64,000 nt of DNA from Diplonema papillatum (GCA_030068145.1 JAPJBO010000764.1:1-64000); one strand, 5' to 3'; positions 42,107-53,500 are shown, numbered from the stretch's first letter. The notes: generated by a model from the sequence alone, not told the origin. Made by a program: numbers and translations.

Positions 42107-42674
42107 ACGAGTTAGAGTGCAGGGACCATCTCTCCGAGGAGTATCCAAAAAGATGAAGGGCGCCTTCGTTAGCTGGATCAAGGTTGCACGGCCACATGCC
42201 AAGCCGGACCTTCGCCACACAGACCCGCGGAAACAGCAGGTGGTCCGAATGACTGACGAAGGGCACTGTCCCGGCGAAGTTGTGCGAAGGTTGGAGATCC
42301 TGCTTGACTCCGGAGAGCCAGCAAAACGAGGGTTGCAGGTGCGGGATGTCTTTTCGTTTTAACGCGGCTTATCATGTAACCCGACTGAAGAAGACGACGG
42401 ATCATGTCACTTGGTGGAAAAGTAAGGAGCTTGTCAGGCAGTGATCACCACCAAAAAGGAGTTTTCGCAGCGGAAAGCAGATTTCCATCGAACGTACGTT
42501 TCTGACGGTCACGATCCACCAGGAACGTCAGACGCGCTCACGCAGCACCGTGATTGTCAGCCCCCTTGGGAATGCGCAACCATGCCACGCGATGAAAAGA
42601 TGTGTTGATTACCACGATGTCATTGGTGCCTGCCTTGTACAGCGACATCATGTCAATTCTTTATATACCGCACC
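42107..42674. other. Intergenic, no gene
   Basis: After the GACGAGTTAGAGTGCAGGGA block the sequence is unique. Short minus-strand frames show no known domain. Confidence 0.5.
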
Positions 42675-42896
42675 TAGCCCCCCCCCGTGCATAAGATGGA
42701 TAGCCAAACCCCCTTGATTATGATGGATAACGGGCGAGAATGCCAATCCATCTTAAACACGGGGGTGAGGTACCCCTGTGCAAAGTGACTACACTGTAGT
42801 CTACAGTGCCCCCGTGTTTAAGATGGATACCCCCCTTGATTAAGATGGATACCGCCAAAACCCGAGTTTTTTATCCATCTTATGCACGGGGGGGCC
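42675..42896. mobile_element. Foldback MITE with GCATAAGATGGAT arms
   Basis: The outer arms CCCCCCGTGCATAAGATGGA and its inverse (ending 42893) enclose a second inverted pair (ATCCATCTTAAACACGGGGG, and its inverse at about 42808-42828) and further AAGATGGAT copies. CCTAG occurs just outside on both sides. A single arm occurs at 11031-11058. The whole could fold into a long nested hairpin. Confidence 0.7.
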
Positions 42897-43805
42897 TAGG
42901 TAATTGGATTAATGTTGAACCGGGTAAAACCTGAGACACCACCCAAAATGGGGCTGGGTGTCCCGGTCCTGTTTTAGTCCGTTCAACATTATTCCAATTA
43001 CGGTAGGTTTAGTTCTGCAGGCTCATAGCTCGCCTCGGTGGCCCCCCCGCTCGCGCCCAGTGCGGCAGAGACCTCCGCCATGCTGCAACGTGGCAAGCTC
43101 CGTACTTGCGATTCTTCTGACTATAGTACAGGCTACCGCAACGTGGCAAGCTCCGTTCTTGCGATTCTTCTGACTATAGTACAGGTTATTGTCGACGACC
43201 GCCCGGCTTGGTAAATCTCTGATTCGGATTTAGAAAAACACCCGAGTTCACTTGTACAAGCAAAAAGGGTTTTGTACTCGGTCGCTAATGCACCGTGGTC
43301 TCATCGGAGAAGGGTTGGTCCTCATATTTCAAGACAGACCCTCGCAAATAGAGAAAAACGAAGGCAAACACGCCGCTTTGGTGCTGGACAGTCCAATCCC
43401 GTCGCCCTCCGGGGGCACCAAGAATAGGCGTACGAACCCCACTCACAGCACATTACTGACCGCTCTTTCCCGGACTGGACGGTTTCTTCTGTTTCTCATT
43501 GCCAGATTGGATTCCCTGCAGTTTTGTGCGGTCCCCAGCGGCTCTGCTTATTTTGTTTCATTTTGCTTGCGTATTCTTCTTCTCCTGCGGACCCTTGTGA
43601 TTTTTTGTGATGCTGGTTTTCTTTCCTTTCGTGAAGTTTCTCTCGGTGTCAGAGTCCCAGAGCATTGTGTTGATGGTGCGTACGCTCTAACAAGCTGGCA
43701 AAAACTCGTGCGCCTGCAATGACGTCGTCGGCTACAGACTCTATCCCGGCACGCTTGAACTACACTACTTTTAAGGCGTACCTGAGCCGGTCCACTCCCG
43801 GCTGA
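42897..43805. other. Intergenic with a 55-bp tandem duplication
   Basis: At about 43083-43187 a 55-bp unit (CAACGTGGCAAGCTCCGT, CTTGCGATTCTTCTGACTAT) occurs twice. A 156-codon plus-strand ORF at 43252-43722 has hydrophobic stretches but no recognisable family, and I do not call it. Confidence 0.5.
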
Positions 43806-43998
43806 TAGCCACAAGCCAGTTATCCCTGTGGTTAGTTTTCTGTCACCTCCGGCTTCATCCCTTGAACATGAAGCGAGACCAAAGGATTGTTAGGCCATGC
43901 CTTCACACCGAGGATCGGTACTGAAGATCGCGTATCGAGCAAGCTTTAACCCTTATGCTCTACGCGAGATTTCTGTTCCCGCTGAGCTACCTGCGTTG
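43806..43998 (-). rRNA. 28S rRNA fragment (peptidyl-transferase region), pseudogene
   Basis: Minus-strand reading gives AACGCAGGT, GCGGGAACAGAAATCTCGCG, AAGCTTGCTCGAT, TGAAGGCATGGCC and CCACAGGGATAACTGGCTTG. The last segment is the near-universal helix 89-90 region. The order agrees with eukaryotic 28S. Both edges end abruptly and substitutions are common, so it is a relic. Confidence 0.85.
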
Positions 43999-44902
43999 AT
44001 GTGTAACAGATGTGCCCTGCTGATAGACTGCGACAGACTATGATCACCTGTAATAAGCCTGTGCTAGCCTGTGCTAGCCTGTGCTAGACTGCGGATAGAC
44101 TGTGAAAGGCAGCAGGCAGTTCGATGCAGGAAATAGGGGTGGACTGGCTCGCTCAGTAACGGGCCGAGAGCCTTTTTGTTTCTTGCTTTTTTGTGCGGTC
44201 GACGATATACGTCGTTCTGATGCCTGACGACTTTGGCTCTTTGCTTTTTTTTTTTTTTTTTTTTAACTCTCCGGTCGGCCGTAGAGGTTTGGAGGTGGGG
44301 TTGAGAGAGAGGGGGGAGAGAAGTGGAGGAAGAGTGTCGCTCGCGTCGGGTGATTTCTCACTCCGCCGCGGGGTCCTTACGCGTTTGGGGGAAGGGGGAG
44401 GGGAAAATCTTAGTTTCGTGTTCAGGCGCTACTTGCCTCTAAGTGTTTGATGCTAGCATCAAGTCTTCTTCGCGGAATGCAGAGGGAGGGGAAGGGTGAT
44501 AGTGTAGCAAAGCATGGCCACGCGGAATGGCTGCGCGCAGACGCACGCAGCCCGGCCACACCCTTTGCTGCGAACAGATTCTAAAGAAAGGGAGCTTCGA
44601 AGGGCAGCAGCAAGTCATGTCACCTGCAGCGCCGTCGGAAAACTAGCGGTGGAAGGGGAGAGAGGGGAAGCATGCCAGCTGCGGTGCAAACCCACGTGCC
44701 GGCACGCAGCAAACTTCCTGGTTTTTCGGAGCCGACTAGAAATCAGCACGGTGTGGTGAAGAAAGAAGCCGGGTGGGGAAAGAGAGAGAGAAGAGGGGGG
44801 AGGCGAGGGAAGAGGGATCGATGGTTGCCTGCCGGGGCATCGAAGACGGGACAAGTGGAATCGTTTGGCATAAAAGACTGGAAAGGTGGTTTCGTTGAAA
44901 AA
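43999..44902. other. Intergenic with an R7 copy
   Basis: CCTGTGCTAG is repeated three times at about 44060-44088. A T run lies at 44247-44264. An R7 copy with the full palindrome TTTGATGCTAGCATCAAG lies at about 44402-44478. No gene recognised. Confidence 0.55.
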
Positions 44903-45100
44903 TGACATTTCCGGAGTTGAAGCTTGCACTGGTGCTGGTGAACGAAGCAACGAACGACCAGAATCAATTGGGCCAAAGGTTGAGACTGTTCTTCGCGCGT
45001 TCAGGGTACAAACCTCTTTGGAGGGAGGTTTCCTGCACAAGCACCTTTTCGTTGGCTTCGGGTTTATCTGTCATGTGCAACCGTTGTTCCGGAAATGTTC
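44903..45100 (+). mobile_element. MITE with GAACATTTCCGGA termini, copy 2
   Basis: GACATTTCCGGAGTTGAAGC on the left and GTTGTTCCGGAAATGTTC on the right. The interior is collinear with 12054-12258 (GCACTGGTG, TTCTTCGCGCGTTCAGGGTA, CGTTGGCTTCGGG). The left terminus has one mismatch. Confidence 0.75.
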
Positions 45101-45985
45101 CCCTGGGCACAACAATACTTTCAATAAAAGAGGAAACGACAGGAAAAGGATTAAAAAGTTGATTCCGACTCGCAATCCACTCGCGACACACCGGATTAGA
45201 ATTCTTACTTCGTTGCCTCCAATAATCCGCTTGGTCGCATTTGATAATCCGCTTTGTCGCTTCAGGCAACTGGCATGAAATTGGAAAGGGGGGCCCTTTC
45301 AAAACATATTCACCGCAGGGAAAGTGACCTTTTGGAACTGCTCGAGTTCGTCGAAACCATCACAGGTGATTGTAGGCCCGTCTTTCACGGAATCTTTGTC
45401 GGAATTCACTTTTTAAGAACCCGCATTGTCGGTTTCTTATAAGGGAACGTGTCAGCCGGCATGCGGGGGGTTCTCCGCTATGCCGGCAAGTGTCCGCCAA
45501 AGTCTACTGACACGTTCCCTGAAGAACAAAAGTGACGCGTGTTTCCAGGACAATCAAGTACGACGGCCTGGCGGTTCGCCTCAGACGCTTCGCATCTACT
45601 GTGCTCGAACGCAAGTACCGTGCAGGAGCAATACGGCCCTGCTGTCACGAATCAACGTCTGCAATGCGCTCAAACGACACCTTCTCGTGCCGCATTGACT
45701 CGGGACGACAAGGTCTATATGCAAACGAGGCGACGTTGCCTGCACACAGCACGAGAACGTGGCTGCGCTGAAGGGCCCGGTATCTCGATTCGAAAGTACC
45801 GTAGACGGTCTGAGTTAGACCCGCTGCCTCGAGTCAGCATAGCGCACCCGCTTCTCGGGTGGGGCTCGAACACACCCTCTCTATCTCCAGCTTCTGAGGC
45901 TGAACTTCACCGTGCAGGTCACACGCCTCCTCCCCGCCGGCATGCTCTTTTCCGTATTGATTGCACTTGCTGAGGACCGCACGTG
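45101..45985. other. Intergenic, partial foldback element
   Basis: An inverted GGAACGTGTCAG pair around 45445 and 45517 may form a small hairpin. The right half of the CCAGCTTCTGAGGCTG foldback family lies at about 45830-45925. No gene seen. Confidence 0.5.
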
Positions 45986-46125
45986 AGTGGTATGCCTGCG
46001 GTATTACTACAATGAGTATGAAAGGCATGCCTGTGGTATGCCTGTGGTATTAATACAATGAGTATGAAAGGCATGCCTGTGGTATGCCTGCGGTATTTCT
46101 ACAATGAGTATGAAAGACATGCCTG
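45986..46125 (+). repeat. 46-bp tandem repeat, three copies
   Basis: The unit GTGGTATGCCTGCGGTATTA plus CTACAATGAGTATGAAAGGC and ATGCCT occurs three times with single-base changes. A solitary partial unit lies at about 46313-46335. Confidence 0.85.
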
Positions 46126-47285
46126 TGGGAATTGTCACGAGCTCTCCTTGTCTTTTGCTTGGTTGGTCAGATTTCACCTAATGCAGAGGCACCACACGCA
46201 TAACATCAAAGGGAAAGTGTGAAGCCAATTCTAACAACTAACGAACTTGCGAACGGGATGAAAGGAATGGTTTGGGCGTATCAATGCCCACCAAGACGAT
46301 TACCTTCCATTTGCCTGCGGTATTACTACAATGATCGCGAACAATTCCGTCCATGGAACGTTTAACACCGCGTTATTAAGATTCTCGATGAGAGGTCATT
46401 GCCCGCTATGGCATGTAGAGCGAGCAGACTGCGTTGGCCCGTCTCATTTTGTGATTGAATCACTCTAGTGAAATGTATCACGGGAACATGGCTTCCCTTG
46501 CAACAGTAGAATCTGATGAGGTGGAATGCCCTTCTAATTTTATCCCACTTCCAACAATTTTGGTCCCCTTATATCCCTAACTGAGATATAAGGGCACAAA
46601 TTTGTTTGGGTCCAAAAATTTGGTCCAAAACTTGGGTCTGATAATCTGACCCGGCCCGATAGTATGAAAATTCAATTCTTTTTTGTTTGCGGTTTGTTGT
46701 GAACGGCCATATTTTTTGCAGGGGAGAAACTTAGTTTGATGTTTAGGCAGAACATGCAGGTTTGATGGGTTTGATGCTAGCATCAAGTTTTTTAGACTGC
46801 TTCATCTCTTCGGAAAAAAGAAAGCGGGCAAGGAGCGCGAACATCCCGTGTCCTTCCAATGGCAAGAGGCTAGCTTCCAAAAAAAGATGGGGGGGGGAGG
46901 GGGAGGCAGGCAAAAAGTGTCGGTTTATTTTCTTTCTTTTTTATGGGGGGGGGGGGGTTCGAAAACGGCAGGGTTTATTCTCCGGCTATTTCACTGGCCA
47001 AAGATGTGGTTTCCATGTCGACTCTGGAGTTGCATGAGCCTGTTTTAAAATCACTTTCTTGTGGGCGGCCCCGTTGAACCCCTAGAATAAACCCTGAAAC
47101 GACTCTGAAAATGAGGGAAGCACCGAGGGATGGAGATACCTTCGTATAACAGATATATCCCCATCAGGGGATTGCAAAAATGATCGAGGTGCCGGGCTCG
47201 TTGTGATGGTACTGACGACGCGTGCATAGAGGTAGTCTGTAGCGGCTTGCGCAGTCTATCGGCACCGATTGTTGCTGCATATCAT
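46126..47285. other. Intergenic with an R7 copy
   Basis: R7 at about 46726-46795 (AACTTAGTTTGATGTTTAGG, GATGCTAGCATCAAG). G runs lie near 46890 and 46945. No gene recognised. Confidence 0.5.
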
Positions 47286-47471
47286 GGTGTGATCTGGTGG
47301 CCTTACTTATGTGTACAAGGGGAGTACTCGGGAAGTACTTGGGAAGTTCACAGGAAATACTAAATGCAAAAATATCGCCAGAAATCGCCATTTTACACTA
47401 TTTGGGGTGTACTTGGGAAGTTCTTGGGAGTTAGTTCATGGACAGTTGACTTTTCTACTGTGGATCACGCC
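47286..47471 (-). mobile_element. MITE with GGTGTGATCC termini, copy 2
   Basis: GGTGTGATCTGGTGGCCTTA on the left and ACTGTGGATCACGCC on the right. It is collinear with the inverse of 33150-33330 (GGGAAGTACTTGGGAAGT, CGCCAGAAATCGCCATTTTA). ATATCA occurs on both outer sides, which may be a target duplication. Confidence 0.7.
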
Positions 47472-48244
47472 ATATCAAGTTCAAAACTACTACTACTACT
47501 ACTACTACTACAACTACGGCTACCTTTTTTGGTGGGGAATCTGTCATACTCAGTTCCGAAGGCACGAGCAGTGCCACCCCCACCATGCTTCGGTCGCTGC
47601 TTGCCCCGCATACTGTTTGTCTCCGGTGCGCGTTTCACGTCTGCTGTGGAGTCTGACGAGCCCGAGGAATCGTCAGATGATCCGGCTCACTTCCTTTCTC
47701 CCTCGAGGGTTATCCCCGCGGCCGAGTCTCGACTCCTTTGGTAGCAGTCAGGGGGGGGTGAGCCAGTATGAATCGGGAGTCAGGCACGACTGTGGAGGTC
47801 GCGAAGGGAAGATTTGGCCGGGATGGCACGAGAAAGCTGAAGTGACCCTTCGAGGGAAAGCCTTGGCAACGCAAGTTTAGTGTTTGAGCAGAATCTTGGG
47901 GGAAATCTTGGTTTAATGGTAAGGCAGGCCACTGCCTCTCGTGCATGATGGACGCTAACAACGCCACGGGGGGGGGGGGGGGTCGAATTTTAACACCTGT
48001 CATTATTCGATTTGTCGAATACTAAAAAAAGTTCCGGGTAGCCGAACAGTGGCAGGATCAAATAGTGGTAGTGTTTTTGACAACCAGACGTGTGTCAAAT
48101 AACTGTTTTTATTCGACCCCCCCTTTACTTGGCACAACGCGCCAAACTTGCAGAAACATGCGGAAGGCATCCAACGTGGCTCGCAGGGCAGCTTTGATAT
48201 CAAGCGGGTTCGACTAGCCGCCAAAGCTGACAACGCGGGGGGAG
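47472..48244. other. Intergenic, ACT microsatellite and a weak R7
   Basis: (CTA)n at about 47487-47511. An eroded R7 lies at about 47897-47955. A G run lies at about 47969-47983. No gene. Confidence 0.5.
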
Positions 48245-48420
48245 AAATGGTGGAGTCCAGCCTCAGAAACTGGAGTTAAAAGAGCGGGTGTTACCACCCG
48301 CTTTTTCGGGTGTGCATTTTACACACGTTACGTGCGGTTTGAATATAGCGCACCCGCATCTCGGGTGGGACTCGAACACACCCTCTCTATCTCCAGCTTC
48401 TGAGGCTGCACTTCACCGTG
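48245..48420. mobile_element. Foldback element CCAGCCTCAGAAGCTGG family, best copy
   Basis: The left arm GGTGGAGTCCAGCCTCAGAA pairs with the right arm ending CTTCTGAGGCTGCACTTCACC. Inner CACCCGCTTTTTCGGGTGTG and CACCCGCATCTCGGGTGGG hairpins lie between. On the minus strand GTGTTCGAGTCCCACCC resembles a tRNA T-arm/B-box, and CAGCCTCAGAAGCTGGAG resembles an A-box. The element may therefore be tRNA-derived, but the box spacing is short. Confidence 0.6.
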
Positions 48421-50384
48421 CAGGCCATACTCCTCTCCCCGCGGCATGCCCTTTTCCGTATTGATTGCACTTGCTGAGGACCGCACGTGAGCTGCAATCC
48501 CTAACGCCGCCACCGGACATCCCTGGAAACAGGAGTATAACCACTTCGTTTCCCAGGAGAGCGAGTGACGGCGACGAAGTTGATAACCAGAAGTGGGGAG
48601 AGGGTTTCCGCAGGAAGGGCTAGTCTGACACAAGCTGTCGTCGGAAGAAAATCCTCGGGAGGGGCGGCCGGTTGCTTCTTTCGACGGAGACTGGCTGGAT
48701 GGAGAATTAATCCATCCGCAAACTTGTTATTTTTTGAGCGCTTGCGCCCGGCACTAAAATTCCAAAGATACCTGTAGCTCGCTTGTTACAGTTTACTGAG
48801 GGAATAGGAGCAAGACGCATGGCTACATGAACACGACCTCATGAATCGACACCAGGAGAATTCGGGGTGTGGAGCTGGCTTCTGCGTAATATTCCGGAAA
48901 ACGGTAGCATCCTGAACTAGCCCGAACCAACAGAATCAAAGAATGGCAGTCACACCTTCCCTATTATTTTTACACATCGCCTCCTTTGAGATTTGGGACC
49001 CGAGTCGCAATAGTGGCATTGCCTGACTCCATTATGTCAGCCATTGACTCCGGAAGGGTCGCAACGTTTTCGTCGTGGTGCAACTGGTTGCAACTGCTGT
49101 TGGTAGCTACGTCGCAAGTTCGAAGTTAGAACCGGAATCAGAGTCCTCGCTTGGCTCGCTTCCGCCGTTTTTTGAGATTTTGCAACTGGCGACTCCACGA
49201 GTACTTCCTACGAAGCAGGTGTGCAATCAAAACAGAAAAAAGAAGAAGAAAAAGGCACAACTACAATACAGGGGTAGTCCGAGAGAAACTCCCGTTTTTC
49301 GTCCCTGTGTCTTCGGTTGTTCGATCGGACAGTGCTGCTACCACTGGACGGAACTAGACCCTGGAAGACCAGTCTTGGACACCATTAGGCCAGTCTTGTA
49401 TGCGGCAGGAGGGCGAGACATTAACACATAGAACTGAATACTTTTATTTTGCTCATTGTCGAAGGGAGGAGCCTTCTTCGTTGACTCCGCCCCGACAGTC
49501 CTCAGGAGTAGCTTCCCCGTCGGCTTTTGGAACTATACTTGGTGCACAGGGATACCAAAAGGGATGGAGTGGGCAGAAAGGTTCAGGCAGCGATGCTGTC
49601 GTGTGAGGCATGCGACCTACACCCTCTCTCCAGGACCCGTATCCTGAGGCCTAAAGGGCCCACATCAAGCCGGGAAGTCACATCTTCCGAGCAAGGACCC
49701 CCGATTATCTGGGTTCAGCAGTCCCACGGGTACTTGGGGGCCTACAAGGGGACAAAGGGGACAAGATCACAGAGATATATGCAAGGTTTTGAATCCACGT
49801 TTTCCTTCGTCCGGTCGTTGATAGCTCCATGGAGCAAAGAGGGAGCAGGGTTGTTGGAGTGACGGTCTTTTTTTACTGGTGCAGAACTAAGCAGAGTAGC
49901 CTCCAGAAGGCGCATTGAACGTTCGCACAAACGCCCCCGCGCCGGGGCACTCCCCAAAAAAAGAGCCGGGGAATCGATTACCGTATTGCAACTTGAAGGT
50001 GAGCGTCTTCGTTCAGTGATCACGGGCCGACGGGTTCGAAATGTCTCGGATACTCGTCTAGCCTCTCAGCACCAGAAAAGGTCTCGAAGAGTTTGCTCTC
50101 CAACATCACGAAAGCTCTCTCTTGAGAATCCGGGGGTTTTGTTGGTGGCGCTTGATACACCATAAAAATGACAACGTCAAACACAGGTGTGCCCCTTGCA
50201 GGCGGTGCACCTATGCTTTGGACAAGGTTTTCGACTGCACAAACACAGCAACGGCACTCACGGCTCGCAGAGATAAGACACATGGGTGCCACGCCACGGG
50301 TACTCCACCCGAGGTGGCGACAACCCGTGTGCATCACCGTTCTCCCACCCCCCCCCCCCCCCCCCCCCCCCCACCCCCCCCCCA
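48421..50384. other. Intergenic, fragments of SINE-like B
   Basis: Weak family B pieces lie at about 48715-48790 (GAGCGCTTGCGCCCGGCACT) and 49165-49235 (GCAACTGGCGACTCC, AAGCAGGTGTGCAATC). A C-rich run lies at 50347-50390. Open frames show no domains. Confidence 0.5.
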
Positions 50385-50655
50385 ATCGCCAAGCTCAGAC
50401 ACGGTTGTAGGGGCCTTCTCCCCGTGATGGATTCGCTTCTGCACTAGTAGCACGGGTGGTCCTGGCTGTGACGAGCTACGAACAGCCGCCTGGCAAACCA
50501 GACTCACACCGCTGTCCTGTCTGCGGACACTCAGGTTCCGCGCTGATGATGGTCCGCCATATGTGTCCGTGGCTTAAAGGACCGATACGGGACCAGTGCG
50601 GTGTTGAGCACACACTCATTCCAAGCACGTTCTTGCAATCCCCCCACCCCCACAA
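50385..50655 (-). repeat. Dispersed repeat R1, inverted copy
   Basis: Contains the inverse of the R1 core from CAATCCCCCC back through GTCCTGTCTGCGGACACTCA to AGACACGGTTGTAGGGGCC. It is collinear with both 1-190 and 420-570, showing that these are two halves of one repeat. Read on the plus strand it is open (HRCPVCGHSG). Confidence 0.7.
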
Positions 50656-50674
50656 ATGATGACCACGGGTGGCG

Positions 50675-50830
50675 CTGCACGGTGAGGTCCAGCCTCAGAA
50701 GCTGAAGCTAAAGAGGGTGTGCGCCCGAGTCACACCAGAAAAGCGGGTGTGCTACAACCAAAACGTGTGTAAATCCACACCCGAAAAGCGGGTGTGACAC
50801 CCCGCTTTTCTAACTCCAGCTTTAACTCCA
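50675..50830. mobile_element. Foldback element CCAGCCTCAGAAGCTGG family, variant
   Basis: CACGGTGAGGTCCAGCCTCA begins the left arm. AACTCCAGCTTTAACTCCAG forms the right arm. Several CACACCCGAAAAGCGGGTGTG hairpins lie between them. Confidence 0.55.
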
Positions 50831-50854
50831 GCGCCACCCCCCCCCCTCTAGGCA

Positions 50855-51030
50855 TATTGTTCAAACGATTCGCATTATCGCATATTGTCGCATTTGGGAT
50901 TTTGGCGCCAATAATCGCATTTTCGTTTGCAGTATCGCACGCTCAAAACCTGGGCAAATACTGTACTATGGACTATCGCATATTATCGCACGCGTGTTGC
51001 GATAATGATTTATCGCATGCGAATCGCTTG
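50855..51030 (+). repeat. Cluster of TATCGCA motifs
   Basis: At least nine ATCGCA or GTCGCA motifs, some inverted (TGCGATAATG), occur in about 170 bases (ATTATCGCATATTGTCGCAT, ACTATCGCATATTATCGCAC). Spacing is irregular. It directly precedes an 18S rRNA fragment. Function unknown. Confidence 0.55.
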
Positions 51031-51174
51031 ACCGCTATGTGGCCTCCCCCTTCCGAGGGGGGCATCGCGATAACGGTGTCTTTCTTTCTCTCGGAGATTA
51101 TCGTAGTTCCGGTTTTCCCGTCAAAGTCGATCCACTTACTTGCACCCACCAGCTAGTGAAAATGTGCACCACTG

Positions 51175-51355
51175 CTGTAAACGATGCCGTCTCAGGATCG
51201 AGGGAAGTCATTTTGGCTCCCACGGCAGCCCGAACGAGAAATCAAAGATTATGGGTTCAGGGGGGAGTACATTCGCAGCTGAAACTTAAAGGGATTGACG
51301 GAATGCCATGGAGTATGCGGCTTAATTGACTCAACACGGGGAATTTTACTGCAAG
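51175..51355 (+). rRNA. 18S rRNA internal fragment, pseudogene
   Basis: TAAACGATGCC, AACGAGAAATCAAAG, GGGGGGAGTA, GCTGAAACTTAAAGG, ATTGACGGAA, TGCGGCTTAATT and GACTCAACACGGGGAA occur in the canonical 18S order. Gaps and substitutions (for example GGAATGCCATGGAGTATG in place of the GGGCACCACCAGGAGTGG region) mark it as a relic. Confidence 0.85.
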
Positions 51356-51988
51356 GAAGTGTACCGCACCGGGGTGAATCCAACTTCTTGTGTTGCCGTC
51401 GATCCTGAGGAACAATCAGATTGGTGTCCTGCGACTTCTGCTCGTTCGGAAAAAAAAGTGAGTGGTGCGATTCATTTGGTTTGTGCGCGCTAGCGGAACT
51501 GCTTTGGTAAGTTTCATGTAGTGTGCTGCCAACCTACGAATTGTTAATACCACCAATGCAAATGGAAACACAAACAAAAAGAGGAAACGCAAAATGCCCG
51601 CACCCACCAAGGAGGACCCTGACTTGGCCCAGGTGAAGTGGAAGGCTGTCCCCGTTCCTGAGGAGCCTATCGGACCGAGGAGGGCCATGCCGGGAGAACG
51701 CCGGTTCTACCCGACGAGCGACGTCTTGCTTTTCAAACGGGCTTAGCCTCACGGGCGGTTGTGGATACTGGGAAGCCGGTTGTAACTCAATCCTATTGAT
51801 CCTGATCGTCATCACTGTGTAATGAAGATGCTTAATAGGTGGTGACGAAACGACGACGAGGGCAAGCCCTGGGTCCACATGTGCAGGTTGCTCAGTGTGT
51901 ATTGCAAGTAGAGGGTCGAGTGTGGGGTCGAGCGGCCCCTGATGTGTTTATTTCTTTGTTTTTCGTAATAGTACATTTGTACTGAAGG
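51356..51988. other. Intergenic, no gene
   Basis: Contains a CCGTCGATCCTGAG piece at about 51390, also near 7450, 28575 and 59860. An ATAGTACATTTGTAC segment abuts the following MITE, as also seen near 16897. Confidence 0.5.
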
Positions 51989-52151
51989 GAACATTTCCGG
52001 AACAACGGTTGCACAAGCCAACGAAAAGTGAAAGTAGACGGACACGCGAAGAACAAGAACCCTGTTGTCTTATCATTTTCCTCACTTGGTCAGTTGATGC
52101 TAATCGTCTGCACTTCGTTGATCAGTGCAACCCCCAACTCCGAAAATGTTC
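51989..52151 (-). mobile_element. MITE with GAACATTTCCGGA termini, copy 3 (inverted)
   Basis: GGAACATTTCCGGAACAACG on the left and CCCCAACTCCGAAAATGTTC on the right. Internal order is the inverse of 12054-12258, with an internal deletion making it about 40 bp shorter. Confidence 0.7.
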
Positions 52152-52794
52152 TTCTTTCTTTCCAGCAAGTGACAGACTAGCCCACCCGGAGGCAGTTGGT
52201 TCCTTTTGGCAGGTTTTCTCTGCCGGCATAAGTTGGTTGGGTTCCCTGCTTTTTTTTTCTTTGACTGACCACATGCGGCAAGTGACATGCCTAACCTAGT
52301 TCCAAGTCCGAATCTCACTCACTTGTCGACATGTTGTCAAGGCATGCTCTTCACCGCTATGTTTAAAGCCAGCAAGAGGCTGAGCCTGACCCCAGTCCCA
52401 ATCCTACTCTTCGACGAGCACTTGTAGACACTTTTGTTTGTGCGATTTGACCTGTACGCGTTCAGGTTAAACCGCTGTCAACGTTCCTTTTTAGCTGTAA
52501 CAAGTATGCTCACTAAGGTGGTTACTGGTTATCGCAAAAAAAAAAAGCGCCGCAAATGTTTTGTGGACGGTTTCTTGTGGGTTTGTGTTTGCATTGTTTT
52601 CCGAAGCGTTCACATTTATTTCGCGGGGTGCATGTTCTTCGCAGCCGACAACTCAGCCACGTCTTGAGGTCGACTCCAAGTCCCAGCCCAGCTCTTTGAA
52701 GAGGAGGGTATCATGCAGGGTCCAAACCTTGTGTCTTTTTATTAAACAGGGGTTTGGACCCAAAAAAAATGGCCACCCATTTTTTCCGGGAAAA
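52152..52794. other. Intergenic, no gene
   Basis: GACTAGCCCACCCGG-GGTTG-TTCCTT-type sequence at about 52170-52215 recurs at 12963-12993 and 10832-10890 (inverted and direct pieces). No coding region identified. Confidence 0.45.
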
Positions 52795-53080
52795 AATACT
52801 CGACGTTGCTGCTTCGACTCCGAATGGAAGGGAATATAGAGATAAGGGCAAATACAAACACAATCTGACTTGTTCTTCGCTTACACCACCGTGTGTTGCT
52901 CTCTCACTCAGGACTTTGACCTGTTTTGTTTGTGTGATTTGTCGTGTCGGGGTAGACCCGCATGACCTCACGTCCGTTCAACACGTGGTTCGGTAGTTAC
53001 AGCACTTGGGATCTGTTCTGTTCTTTGTCGGGTAGCATCGTCGAGCATTTTCTTTCAAGCTGGCGCTGATGTAAAAAAAT
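52795..53080 (+). mobile_element. SINE-like family A copy
   Basis: ATACTCGACGTTGCTGCTTC through CAAGCTGGCGCTGATGTAAA, followed by AAAAA. One of the most complete copies, about 285 bp. Confidence 0.7.
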
Positions 53081-53324
53081 CTGGTACAAATACTGGGGTA
53101 CTTTTTGATGAAGAGAGCAAATTTTTTTCCAAATTTTTTTCTTGGCGCGGGGGGAAAAACGCCCACATTTTGGGGCAATAGGCCCCTGCCAATGATAAAA
53201 CCATGGGTAAGGTGCCTTAGGGGACTAGTCCCAATGTGAAATGTGCCTTAGGGGACTAGTCCCACTTGGAAATTGTTACCTTGACTTTTGTCAGGGAAAT
53301 GCACTTAGCAGATTTTGAGCAATT

Positions 53325-53500
53325 TTTGGAAATTTTCATTTTTTCCAGATTTTTGCAGATTTTTTGCAGATTTTGGCCATTTTTGCCCAGTTTTGCCCAT
53401 TTTCGCCGATTTTTCCAGATTTTGGCCATTTTTGCCGATTTTTCCAGATTTTTCCAGATTTTGGCCATTTTCGGCCATTTTTGCCGATTTTTGGGGATTG
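53325..53500 (+). repeat. T-rich minisatellite (CCAGATTTTGGCCATTTTTG)
   Basis: Alternating CCATTTTTGCC, GATTTTTCCAGA and TTTTGGCC blocks in a loose period of about 10-30 bases. Open on both strands because it lacks stops. Not coding. Confidence 0.8.

Noticed and set aside
43252-43722. Plus-strand 156-codon ORF with hydrophobic stretches
   Set aside because: No recognisable family, no splice support, and it ends beside an rRNA relic. The hydrophobicity comes from T-rich DNA.
50020-50060. GGGTTCGAAAT resembling a tRNA T-arm
   Set aside because: No acceptor stem, D-arm or anticodon arm could be folded around it.
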